Origin: CAZCGA01 sp964498075
Lineage (GTDB): Bacteria > Desulfobacterota > Binatia > HRBIN30
Length of the DNA: 64,000 bases
Reading direction: 5' to 3'
Assembly: GCA_964498075.1 (NCBI GenBank)
Contig: CAZCGA010000023.1
Location: 3,708-67,707, forward strand
The notes beneath the pieces were generated by a model. That model did not search any database. It saw only the letters and a list, made by a program, of their open reading frames with translations, and was not told the origin of the DNA. Positions 18,042-26,961 of this stretch are shown in pieces. Both the position numbers and the translations under genes were made by a program. Position 1 is the stretch's first letter. The number at the start of each line of letters is the position of its first letter.

Positions 18042-20413
18042 TGTCCTTCACCGTCACGGAGGGTTATGGCCTCGCCCGCGCTGCGGCTGGGCTTCGCACC
18101 CCCTGCAGGCTGTGCGATGCGTACCGCATGCTCGTCGCCTCGACAGCACACATCCCGGCAGTCACAACCCGCATGGCCGCAGTGGAAGCGGAAGCGCACT
18201 TCATGGGCCGTCGCTGGAAAAGGCCCGAGCGTCAGGTGATGGCGTTGGACACCCGCCATCACACCGCCGGCCGGCACGAGCGGGGCCGACTGCTGTTCCC
18301 CTCCGTCGACTTGCCAGGCGAGGCGGCCGGGACAGTTGGTCCGTACGGTCAACCGATCGCCGGGCTGAATCGTCGCCACCGGCTGCGAAAAGCTCCACAC
18401 CACCGCGTGCGGCACGATGTGCCGCTCCAGCTCCACCGGCGGTGGCTCGTTCAAGCCTCGATAGACGTTCTTCAAGTGGGTGCGGAAGAGATCGTCGAAC
18501 TCGTCATCGTTCCCCGAGTCCTGGTCCTGACCGAACCACCAGAACCAGTCGCTGCCCTCCGCGGCGTAGACGGCCTGGAAAGCAGTCGGCGCCGTTTCCG
18601 GCGTCGCGCCGGCGTGGGTGAGGCGGTCACGCACCTGGCCGAGTAGCGCCCAGCCCGCGTTCTCTTCCTCCTCGCCGATCCACGTGCCCAGGTCCACACC
18701 GGGCGCGGAGCCGTTCTCGTCGATCCACGAGCCGGTGAAGAGGTCGTACACGCGCGCGAACGCTGGCAGAGGATGGGCGGAAATGGCGCGTGCGGGATTT
18801 CCGTCCAGAAACTCTTCGAACGTCACGGTCTGGATCTCGGCGTCGCTCTCCAACAGGCTGTACAAGGCATGCAGGAACGGGCGCGCGTCTTCGCGATACG
18901 CCCCCCAGGCGTTCTCGCCGTCGAGCACGACGGTGAGCACGCGATCGCCGGGTCCCCGAAGCCTCCAGGCGAACCGCTCCTTCAACTCACGCACGAAGTC
19001 GTGCGCCGCCTGAGCGTAATCTTGATACCTGTAGAAATGGAAACCGATCTCGTCGGAGAGCTGGGTATCTCGGAAGAAGACTGCCAACGCGTGCCCGTCT
19101 TCTTCGGCCCGATAGGGCTGGCACAGCACATCGGGGTCATCGGCCTGGTAGCCCCACCGCCCCGAACGCACCAGCACACCACGGTCGGTTGCGATCCAAC
19201 GAAGGCCGCCGCGGGCAAAGACGGGCACAACGAACTGGCTCACCGCGCCTTCGGCCGGCCACATTCCAGCCGGCGGCCGTCCGAAACGGCGCTGGTGAGA
19301 TTCGACGGCGAGCCGGACCTGGGCATCGGCATCCTCCGGATGGCTGAAGCGCTGAGGATGCGACGTGCCAGGGCGGTCGATGGTGGCGTGATCGGTGTCG
19401 ATGAGCAGCGGTAAGATTGGGTGGTAGAACGGCGTCGTTGAGACCTCGATCTGACCGCGCTCTTGCAGCGTGCGGTGGATTGGGATGACGGCGCGCATGA
19501 CCTTGTACTGCTCCTCGACCATGCTGTGCACATCGGCGGGCGTGAAATCGCGCGCTTGCTCGACAAAGCGGCGCACCGAGGCGCCTTCGCCGTTGGGCAG
19601 CTCCACTTCGCCATCGCGGAACTCCCGGCCGAACCACGCCAGGTTGAACCACATCTGCAAGTCGCGCAGCTCCTGAACGCCGAATGGCCGGCCCTCGACC
19701 CGCTGGAGGAACAACTCCTTGTAGCGGGCATGCGGAAAGATCTGGTTGTGCCAGTCGGCGTCGAAGAAACTGGCGAGCACCTCTTCTCGTTCCGCTGCGG
19801 TGAGCTTGCCGGCAGGCTTTAGCGTGAGCTCGAGAGCACGGTCGGTCGCACGGCGCTCGATGTAGTCTTCAATCTGCCAGAGGAGTGATGGCGTAAGGTT
19901 GATGGTGAGATGAACGGCCGGGTGTTCGGCCACCAGCGCCGCCATCGAATAGTAGTCGCGGATGGCGTGCAGACGGACCCAGGGATGCAGGTAGCTGCCC
20001 TTCGGGCTCTCGCTCGCGGTGTTCTTGTAGATGGGCTGATGTTGATGCCACAGGATGGCGAGATAGATCTTGGGGCCGACGCGGAACTCGCCGGCGGGTC
20101 CGGCGACTTGGCCTGCCGGCGAACGACCGTGCACCGTGTACGTCACCCGGTCTCCGGGCACGAAGGGGCCCAGCTCGGCCCGCCAGTAGCTGTTCACTCC
20201 CTCGTTGCGGATCCACGTCGCGCCGACACGACGACTCTCCGTTTCGCCGTTCGAGTGTTCAATCTGCAACATAACCCACACGGACTGATCGGGCTCGATC
20301 GGCCACGTGCCGGCCCACAGCTCGACGGGCTGTTCCGCGGAGGGTCGCTCAGGGAGGCGCGGGGCGTCAGGGGTGATATGCCACACGTGCATGCTGACCT
20401 CGTTGATGGGCAC
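17933..20413 (-). CDS. Glycoside hydrolase family 57 protein (alpha-amylase/amylopullulanase-like)
   Basis: An 826-residue glucan hydrolase. Residues about 1-110 are a beta-sandwich-like carbohydrate-binding part. The catalytic barrel begins with the first GH57 motif LAILWHQHQPIY. It includes GMWPAEGAVSQF, whose W-x-x-E Glu is the likely nucleophile, and VVLDGENAWGAY, carrying the conserved Asp region. A C-terminal beta domain follows (about 690-780). No signal peptide is seen, so it probably acts on cytoplasmic glucan such as glycogen. The last 40 or so residues are low-quality sequence that overlaps the next gene; the real domain ends near base 18100. Confidence 0.85.
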   Translation of the reverse strand: MPINEVSMHVWHITPDAPRLPERPSAEQPVELWAGTWPIEPDQSVWVMLQIEHSNGETESRRVGATWIRNEGVNSYWRAELGPFVPGDRVTYTVHGRSPAGQVAGPAGEFRVGPKIYLAILWHQHQPIYKNTASESPKGSYLHPWVRLHAIRDYYSMAALVAEHPAVHLTINLTPSLLWQIEDYIERRATDRALELTLKPAGKLTAAEREEVLASFFDADWHNQIFPHARYKELFLQRVEGRPFGVQELRDLQMWFNLAWFGREFRDGEVELPNGEGASVRRFVEQARDFTPADVHSMVEEQYKVMRAVIPIHRTLQERGQIEVSTTPFYHPILPLLIDTDHATIDRPGTSHPQRFSHPEDADAQVRLAVESHQRRFGRPPAGMWPAEGAVSQFVVPVFARGGLRWIATDRGVLVRSGRWGYQADDPDVLCQPYRAEEDGHALAVFFRDTQLSDEIGFHFYRYQDYAQAAHDFVRELKERFAWRLRGPGDRVLTVVLDGENAWGAYREDARPFLHALYSLLESDAEIQTVTFEEFLDGNPARAISAHPLPAFARVYDLFTGSWIDENGSAPGVDLGTWIGEEEENAGWALLGQVRDRLTHAGATPETAPTAFQAVYAAEGSDWFWWFGQDQDSGNDDEFDDLFRTHLKNVYRGLNEPPPVELERHIVPHAVVWSFSQPVATIQPGDRLTVRTNCPGRLAWQVDGGEQQSAPLVPAGGVMAGVQRHHLTLGPFPATAHEVRFRFHCGHAGCDCRDVCCRGDEHAVRIAQPAGGAKPSRSAGEAITLRDGEGQWMIKRTECGKRCSPSAITAPERPPGRRRLLRCGRL

Positions 20414-20439
20414 GTCGCAACATGCGAGCGCGCCGCGCC

Positions 20440-20922
20440 CTACGAAATCCGTTTCTCATCCATTCCGCCGCAGCCATCATGGTCGAACGGCCGGGAGCAG
20501 CCATGCGTGTAACACGCGTTGCCGCTGTAACCCCGAGGGTTGGAAAAACGAAGCCAGTCCTCCACGGTTGCCCTCACCTGCTGCGCCGAGTAGCCCTGCT
20601 GCGCGATCAAGAGGCGTGCGAGTCCCCACGCGCTCTTGGCGAGGTTGCAGGGACAACAGCAGGTGGCGATGGAGACGTTGCTGCAGCACGGCGCCGGTAT
20701 GGCGGACAGCGCTTCGGCCTCAATGGCTTCCTGTTCTGCCGACAGCACGATCGAGTGGTAATAGCCGATGAATTCTCCTGCCTGGCGGCGTGCATCGCTG
20801 AACTGTATTGCCGCCGCCGCTGGAGCGTCGGGGCGGCTCTCCGAGGTGGGTTTTCTGAGGATTGCAAGCGCCACCGCCAGCACCGCAGCCGCGATCATGC
20901 ATTGCCAAGCTCTGGTTTTCAT
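20440..20922 (-). CDS. Membrane-anchored Cys-rich protein, unknown function
   Basis: A 160-residue protein with an N-terminal hydrophobic helix (signal or anchor, about residues 8-22) and two conserved-looking Cys clusters: PAPCCSNVSIATCCCPCN near 75-95 and GNACYTHGCSRPFDHDGCGG near the C-terminus. The spacing suggests metal or cofactor binding in the periplasm. I recognise the pattern as a recurring uncharacterised family but cannot name it. GGAGG six bases before the ATG supports the start. It lies 26 bases ahead of the GH57 gene and 22 bases after the 473-residue gene, so probably in one operon. Confidence 0.65.
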   Translation of the reverse strand: MKTRAWQCMIAAAVLAVALAILRKPTSESRPDAPAAAAIQFSDARRQAGEFIGYYHSIVLSAEQEAIEAEALSAIPAPCCSNVSIATCCCPCNLAKSAWGLARLLIAQQGYSAQQVRATVEDWLRFSNPRGYSGNACYTHGCSRPFDHDGCGGMDEKRIS

Positions 20923-20944
20923 ACTCTGCCTCCGTCGTTGTCCC

Positions 20945-22366
20945 CTATGCTCCTGGTGTTGCGCGGGCTACAAAGCGTTGGCGCCGTAAGACTACGAAGC
21001 GAGCGCGCAGCCGGTCTGAGTCGTAATCGCGTTGCACGCTGCACAAGTCATCGGCGCCACCGTACCGCGCATCGCCGCCCACCAGCGCTCGGAGCTGCAG
21101 CTCGCGCGTAACCTGGTAGCCGTCGAAGTGGGTCCACGACTGCTGCTGTCCCCATCCGTACTGCGGCGCGAGGCGCAAGTATGCGTCGAATGGAATGCAG
21201 GCCACGATGAACTCCTGCGGATCCAATTCCAGTTGGCCGCACACACGTGACCCGTTCGTCAGGATCGCATCCTCGATCGCGACGCGCGGCAGACCGCGGC
21301 GGCGGTGCAGTCCCAGTGCACTCAACAGAGCCGTGCGTGCGTCTGGCTCGGTTTCTGGAAAGCTCTCGACCAACAATGTCTCGGGACCGAACCATGGGAG
21401 GTAGCGGGTGCCCGCGGAGCTGATGAATGGGTGGAGCAGCAGCAAGTCGAGATTGTCGCGGAGGCTGGGATGAACATCCGGCGGACGTGCATGCCCGCAC
21501 GTGCAGGTCTCGGCCTTCCGGTGGGCCTCGGTCAGCACCGCTGCGGGGAACGTCGCCCGGTCCGCACAACAGCAGCTCAAGTACTCGTTGAGGCGCTTCT
21601 TCCCGGGCAGCACCTCCGCCACCAGTCCGATCTCCCGAGCGCGGGGTAGCGCGATGTCGGGGAACGCCCTGGCCAGTTCCCGCGCACTAGCATCCGCCGG
21701 ACTCGGGGCGTGCAAGTGGCCAGCACGGCCTGCGCTCCGGGTGACGATAGCGTCTGCCAACCGTTTCACTTGGGCGAAATCGGCCTTGTCGACGGCCTGC
21801 AGAATCCGCCTCTGCAACTCCGCACCGTCCACCATTGCTCCGGGGTGTTCGTCGGTGATCACGAGCAGGCGTTCGAAATGAGCGATCCGCTCACTGTAGA
21901 ACGGCCCCCACTCCGAGTCGTGCGCGACCAGGAAGCGCAGCCGGTCGAGCGTCGCATCACGGGCACGGACGAGGTTCGCGGTCGGATGGACCACCACCCC
22001 GCTGAGCGCCAGCGCCGTCGCATCGGCGTGCAACGCTCGCGGCCCGTAGACCGTGTTGGCGATGTCTAAGAGGGGTTCGTCGGCCACAAGACGTTCGCGA
22101 ACCTGCCCGGCCTGTTGCGCAACGGTTCGCACCTGCGTCCAGTCTCCGCGTTCAACCGCCTGGCGCAGTTCCTTGGTCAGACGAGGAAGACAGTCACGGT
22201 CCCGCTGAAGCGCCACGTACTGCTCCCGCGTGCACACCTTCGGCAGCAGGACTTCGGCGCGACGCAGATACTGATCGGCGTAGAGCAAGTCGGATGCGTT
22301 CAAGTTCACGAGCGCGTGCAGGGTTGCGACGAGGTCCGGATTGGGTCGACGGTCTATGTGCGTCAT
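20945..22366 (-). CDS. Hypothetical protein, 473 residues
   Basis: I do not recognise this protein. The N-terminal half is helical and charged; the middle holds a CCC cluster (YLSCCCADRATF) followed by AETCTCGHARPPDVHPSLRDN, a possible metal site; the C-terminal part is mixed alpha/beta. No signal peptide or membrane helix is obvious. The ORF is open up to 22489, but the extra residues are Arg/Pro-rich, so I chose ATG 22366 (MTHIDRRPNPD). Its ribosome site is weak. It lies between an exported coiled-coil protein and the Cys-rich membrane protein on the same strand. Confidence 0.6.
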   Translation of the reverse strand: MTHIDRRPNPDLVATLHALVNLNASDLLYADQYLRRAEVLLPKVCTREQYVALQRDRDCLPRLTKELRQAVERGDWTQVRTVAQQAGQVRERLVADEPLLDIANTVYGPRALHADATALALSGVVVHPTANLVRARDATLDRLRFLVAHDSEWGPFYSERIAHFERLLVITDEHPGAMVDGAELQRRILQAVDKADFAQVKRLADAIVTRSAGRAGHLHAPSPADASARELARAFPDIALPRAREIGLVAEVLPGKKRLNEYLSCCCADRATFPAAVLTEAHRKAETCTCGHARPPDVHPSLRDNLDLLLLHPFISSAGTRYLPWFGPETLLVESFPETEPDARTALLSALGLHRRRGLPRVAIEDAILTNGSRVCGQLELDPQEFIVACIPFDAYLRLAPQYGWGQQQSWTHFDGYQVTRELQLRALVGGDARYGGADDLCSVQRDYDSDRLRARFVVLRRQRFVARATPGA

Positions 22367-22506
22367 GGTCTCGGGCCGCTCGGTCGGGTTCAGGGGCCTC
22401 TCATGCGGGGAGAGACGTGGCCTGCAGCTTGTGGCAGGGCTGCCGCGGCGGAATCGATCTTCACGGACCGTCGCAGCGGGCCCCGCCACAGGCCGTTGGC
22501 TCGGCG

Positions 22507-22890
22507 TTACTTGCCGCCGGCCTTCTTGGCCATCTTCTCCTGCTCTGTCGCCATGGCTTCATAGTCCTTCTGCAGTTTCTTGTAGGACGCGATGGCGTCT
22601 TCGCAGTGCTGCCGCATCACATTGAGGCTGCGGCCGCTGGTGGTCTTTTTCCAGGTGCCCAACATTGCTTCGTGCTCCTTGAGCTTCTCCCCGGCTGTTG
22701 CCGCCTGCCCCTTGAAGAAGGTGGCGAGCGCCTCGTGGTCTTGCGCCGTCTTAGCGCTCGCGACACGGTCCGCCACGTTCTGCTCTGTGACGTCTTGGGC
22801 CAGCGTGACGGTGGCTAGACTGCTGACGGCCACGAACGCCATTGCGGCCAGGAGACCTCTTGTCCAACGGCTGCGTGAGATGGTGGTCAT
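22507..22890 (-). CDS. Small periplasmic coiled-coil protein
   Basis: A 127-residue protein with a clear Sec signal peptide (LLAAMAFVAVSSLATVTLAQ, cleaved near ALA/TLA) followed by a charged helical region rich in Lys, Glu and Ala that can form a coiled coil, ending EKMAKKAGGK. GGGAGGAAG lies about eight bases before the ATG at 22890, which decides the start over the upstream Met at 23019. No family is recognised. It is the first gene of the minus-strand run toward the GH57 gene. Confidence 0.7.
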   Translation of the reverse strand: MTTISRSRWTRGLLAAMAFVAVSSLATVTLAQDVTEQNVADRVASAKTAQDHEALATFFKGQAATAGEKLKEHEAMLGTWKKTTSGRSLNVMRQHCEDAIASYKKLQKDYEAMATEQEKMAKKAGGK

Positions 22891-23650
22891 TTGAGTCTTC
22901 CTCCCTTTCCGGTTGATGTTGATCCGTTTTCGACGAACTTCACGACACGATGCGCGCCTGGGAGCCCTGGGGGGAGCACGGCTCGTCTGCGCGGGTGTTC
23001 GATGCGGCCAGTCACGCATGGTTCACGTCGATGCGTTTTGGCGCCTGCACCAGGCGGCGCAGAAGGCCGGGTCAACTCGTGGCGCCCTGGCGGCGCACGC
23101 GATCACAACAGAAGTGTGGCGTTGCGAAGGTACAGTGGTGAGCTGACGGCGGTGCCCGGCTGCATGGCGGGCCGGAAAGGCGTTGCCGCCCCACACGAGG
23201 CTAGGACGACGCTCGGCACCGCGACAACCAATCGATGCGACGGTCCGGGCTCCACGGCCAGCGTCCTGCCGCACGCACCGCGCCGACGCGCGACCTGTCG
23301 CGGACGTTCCAGAGCCTCGCCGCCGGGACCTCGTGGCTCTGGAAGTGGAATACGCCGGCTCGAGCGCCAATGGTGGCCGCAAGCCTCACTTGGTGCGACC
23401 GACTGCATCTCATGTGAGTCGAGCGCCCTTCGTGGCAAGGCGCTCCCACGGCGCCGAGCCAGACGAGAGCCGCAAGCAGCGGGAACATGCGGTTGCGGCA
23501 CGGTGTTGGTTGGCGCGTCATGCCAACATGTCAGAGCACGGAGCTTGCCACGGTCGCCCGCTTCATAGCGCGCGAAGATCCGGCTCGCCTGTGTCGCAGA
23601 CTCAAGAAGCCGCCTGACAGACACTTCGCAAATTTGAGCAACCCAGTCAG
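22891..23650. other. 760-base stretch without a confident gene
   Basis: This stretch separates the cusA stop from the small periplasmic gene. The only candidate is a minus-strand ORF at 23201-23521 (106 residues) beginning MTRQPTPC, with a signal-like hydrophobic stretch LLAALVWLGAVGAPC and then CHEGRSTHMRC. It has no ribosome site and its tail is Arg-rich, so it may be a damaged small exported Cys/His protein linked to the metal operon. Long plus-strand ORFs here look like GC-driven noise. Confidence 0.4.
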
Positions 23651-26600
23651 TCATGCTGGTCCCGTTTGTTGTGCAGTGAGCGCTGGCTTCACCTCCCAGC
23701 CCCACTTCCAGATGGCGTAGATGGCCGGGTAGACGACCAGCTCCATGATGAACGACGTGAAAATCCCGCCGACCATCGGCGCGGCGATGCGCTTCATGAC
23801 GTCCGCGCCGGTGCCCGTGGACCACATGATCGGCAGCAGGCCCATGAACATCACCCCAACCGTCATCACCTTCGGGCGCAGACGCTTGACGGCACCTTGC
23901 ACGATCGCGGCGCGCAGCTCGTCCCAGCTGCGCAGCAAGCCCTTGGCCTTCGCCTCGTCGTAGGCCAGCTCCAGGTAGAGCAGCATGAACACGCCGGTCT
24001 CTGCATCGACACCCATCAACGCGATGAGGCCGACCCACACCGCGATGCTGGTGTTGTAACCGAGGAGATAGAGCAACCAGATCGCCCCGACGGCGGAGAA
24101 CGGCACGGCGAGGAAGATGATCATCGTCTTCACCCAGGAGCCGGTGTTGAGATGCAGCAATACGAGGATGATCACGATGGTGATCGGCACGACCACGAAC
24201 AGCCGCTGCTTGACGCGCTCCATGTACTCGTACTGTCCGCTCCACACGAGCGAGTAGCCTGGTGGCAGCTGCACGCCCGCACGCACCGCTTGCTTGGCAT
24301 CGGCGACATAGCTGCCGACGTCGCGGCCGGCCATGTCGACGTAGACGTAGCCGGACAGCAACCCGTTCTCGTTGCGGATCATACCCGGCCCCTCCACCAG
24401 CCGGATGTCCGCCAGCTCGGCGAGCGGGATCTGCGCGCCGTTCATGCCCGGCACGAGGACGCGCGCCAGCTGATCGAGGTCGCTGCGGTAGCCGCGCTGA
24501 TAGCGAACATTCACGGAATAGCGTTCGCGCCCTTCTACCGTCGTGGTGACGTTCTCCCCGCCGACGGCCGACATGATCACGTCCTGCACCGTATCTACTG
24601 CGAGCCCGTAGCGCGCCAGCTCCTCGCGGTGCAGCGCGAAGTCGAGGAAGTAACCGCCGGCCGTGCGCTCGGCAAACACGCTGGTCGTGCCGGGCACCGA
24701 CTTCACCGCGTGCTCGATCTGCTCGCCGACTTGCTGGATCGTCTTCAGATCGGCCCCCAGGATCTTGATGCCGATCGGCGTGCGTACCCCGGTGCTGAGC
24801 ATATCGATGCGGTTCTTGATCGGCATGGTCCAGGCGTTCGTCCAGCCGGGGATCTGCAGAGCCTGGTTCATCCCGTCTGGCCCGTAGATGAGCTCGTCCC
24901 AGGTGATGCGATCGCGCCAGACGTGCCGTAGGATGCGCTTGAGCCAGTCCGGCGCCCGCGACGAGTACCAGCGCGGCTTCTCCCGCCATTCCTCCTCCGG
25001 CTTGAGCAGCACCGTGGTCTCGACCATCGAGAACGGTGCGGGATCCGTCGAGCTTTCGGCGCGGCCGATCTTGCCGAACACGCGGTCGACCTCCGGAAAC
25101 GTCTTCAGGATACGGTCCTGCACCTGCAGCATCCGGCCCGCCTCGGTCACCGAGATGCCCGGCAACGTCGTCGGCATGTACAGGATCGCCCCTTCGTTGA
25201 GCGGCGGCATGAACTCCGACCCGAGGCGCTGATACGCCGGGATGGTCGCCAGCACCACCAGCACGGCTCCGGCTACCACCGCCCAGCGATGCCGCAGGGC
25301 AAACTCGACGACCGGATGGTACAGGCGCATCAACGGCCGGCTGATCGGGTGCAGCTCTTCGTTGTGGATCTTTCCGACAAGCACGGCGTTTGCCATCCGC
25401 GCGAGCAGCCGCGGGCGGAAGCTGAACGCCTGCATGCGGGTGAACAACAGCCGCATCGCCGGATCGAGCGTGATCGCCAGGACCGCAGCGATGGCCATCG
25501 AGAAGTTCTTGGTGAACGCCAGCGGCTTGAACAGCCGGCCTTCCTGCGCCTCGAGCGCGAACACCGGCATGAACGACACGGCAATGACCAGCAGCGAGAA
25601 GAAGCTCGGGCCGCCGACTTCCTTCACCGCGCCGATGATCACGTCGTGGTAGTCGCCCTGCCGGCCGGCGCTCTCCCACTGCTCGAGCTTCTTGTGGGTC
25701 TGCTCCACGACCACGATGGCCGCATCGACCATTGCCCCGATCGCCACCGCAATCCCGCCGAGCGACATGATGTTCGCGGTGATGCCCATGGCGTACATCG
25801 GGATGAAGGCGATGATCACGGCGATCGGGATGGTGAAGATCGGGATGATGGCGCTGGGAATGTGCCAGAGGAAGATGAGGATGACGAGGCTGACGATGAC
25901 CAGCTCCTCGGTCAGCGTGCGCTTCAGGGTACTGATGGAGCGGTTGATCAGCTCGGAGCGATCGTACGTGGTGACGATCTTCACACCCGGCGGCAGGCTG
26001 GGCTCAATCTCGGCGAGCTTGGCTTTGATGCGTTCGATCACGCGCAGCGCGTTCTCGCCGTAACGCATGACCACCACGCCGCCGACGACGTCGCCGCTGC
26101 CGTCGAGATCGGCGACACCGCGGCGGATGTCCGGGCCCAGCTCGACTTGGCCGATGTCCTTCACCAGGATCGGCGTGCCGCTGCGCTCGTCCGTACCGAC
26201 GACGATCTGCTCCAACGCCTGCGTGGAGCGGGCGTAGCCGCGCCCGCGCACCATGTACTCGCGGCCGTTCAGCTCGACGAGCCGGCCGCCGACGTCGTTG
26301 TTACCCTTGCGGATGGCGTCGACCACGGTTGCCAGCGGCAGCTTGTAGGCCAGCAGTTTGGTCGGATCGGTGTTCACCTGATACTGGCGCACGAAGCCGC
26401 CGATCGGCGCCACCTCGGCAACCCCCGGCACGCTCTGCAGGTAGTAGCGCAGGTACCAGTCCTGGAAACTGCGCAGCTCCTCGAGGCTGTGCTGGCCGCT
26501 CGGGTCGACCAGCGCATACTGAAACACCCAGCCGACCCCCGTGGCGTCGGGGCCGAGCTCGGTGCGCACCCCTTCCGGCAGACGCGCCAGGATCTTGCTG

Positions 26601-26938
26601 AGGTACTCGAGGGTGCGCGAGCGCGCCCAGTACACGTCGGTGCCGTCCTGGAAGATGATGTAGACGTACGAGTAGCCGAAGTCGGAGAAGCCGCGGATCG
26701 CCTGCACCTTGGGTGCGCCCAGCATCGCCGTGACGATCGGGTAGGTGACCTGGTCCTCGATGATGTCCGGGCTCCGATCCCAGCGCGAGTAAATGATGAC
26801 CTGGGTGTCGGACAGATCGGGAATCGCATCGAGCGGCAGATTCTGCAACGACCACAGCCCCGTGAAGACCGCGGCCGCGACCAGCATGAACACCGTGAAG
26901 CGATTCCGCGCGCAGTACTCGATGACGTAGTTGATCAT
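23651..26938 (-). CDS. cusA: Heavy-metal RND efflux pump, inner-membrane subunit
   Basis: A 1095-residue RND permease of the HAE-HME group (CusA/CzcA). The N-terminus FMLVAAAVFTGLWSLQNLPL is TM1, followed by the heavy-metal signature DLSDTQVIIYSRWDRSPDII. The TM4 proton-relay region has IGAMVDAAIVVVEQTHK, with Asp and Glu in place. The length is typical. It should take Cu(I)/Ag(I) (or Zn/Co) from the periplasm and drive it out by proton antiport through the partner subunits. The start ATG at 26938 lies 23 bases after the cusB stop, so it is the last gene of the cusC-cusB-cusA operon. Confidence 0.93.
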   Translation of the reverse strand: MINYVIEYCARNRFTVFMLVAAAVFTGLWSLQNLPLDAIPDLSDTQVIIYSRWDRSPDIIEDQVTYPIVTAMLGAPKVQAIRGFSDFGYSYVYIIFQDGTDVYWARSRTLEYLSKILARLPEGVRTELGPDATGVGWVFQYALVDPSGQHSLEELRSFQDWYLRYYLQSVPGVAEVAPIGGFVRQYQVNTDPTKLLAYKLPLATVVDAIRKGNNDVGGRLVELNGREYMVRGRGYARSTQALEQIVVGTDERSGTPILVKDIGQVELGPDIRRGVADLDGSGDVVGGVVVMRYGENALRVIERIKAKLAEIEPSLPPGVKIVTTYDRSELINRSISTLKRTLTEELVIVSLVILIFLWHIPSAIIPIFTIPIAVIIAFIPMYAMGITANIMSLGGIAVAIGAMVDAAIVVVEQTHKKLEQWESAGRQGDYHDVIIGAVKEVGGPSFFSLLVIAVSFMPVFALEAQEGRLFKPLAFTKNFSMAIAAVLAITLDPAMRLLFTRMQAFSFRPRLLARMANAVLVGKIHNEELHPISRPLMRLYHPVVEFALRHRWAVVAGAVLVVLATIPAYQRLGSEFMPPLNEGAILYMPTTLPGISVTEAGRMLQVQDRILKTFPEVDRVFGKIGRAESSTDPAPFSMVETTVLLKPEEEWREKPRWYSSRAPDWLKRILRHVWRDRITWDELIYGPDGMNQALQIPGWTNAWTMPIKNRIDMLSTGVRTPIGIKILGADLKTIQQVGEQIEHAVKSVPGTTSVFAERTAGGYFLDFALHREELARYGLAVDTVQDVIMSAVGGENVTTTVEGRERYSVNVRYQRGYRSDLDQLARVLVPGMNGAQIPLAELADIRLVEGPGMIRNENGLLSGYVYVDMAGRDVGSYVADAKQAVRAGVQLPPGYSLVWSGQYEYMERVKQRLFVVVPITIVIILVLLHLNTGSWVKTMIIFLAVPFSAVGAIWLLYLLGYNTSIAVWVGLIALMGVDAETGVFMLLYLELAYDEAKAKGLLRSWDELRAAIVQGAVKRLRPKVMTVGVMFMGLLPIMWSTGTGADVMKRIAAPMVGGIFTSFIMELVVYPAIYAIWKWGWEVKPALTAQQTGPA

Positions 26939-26961
26939 TCGTAGCTATCCGCCATCCGCCG

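Noticed and set aside
22891..23568. 225-residue plus-strand ORF in the gap before cusA.
   Set aside because: Arg/Pro/Ala-rich, no ribosome site, no recognisable motif.
25289..26944. 551-residue plus-strand frame antisense to cusA.
   Set aside because: Codon-bias shadow: Arg/His/Asp-rich, no ribosome site, no family.
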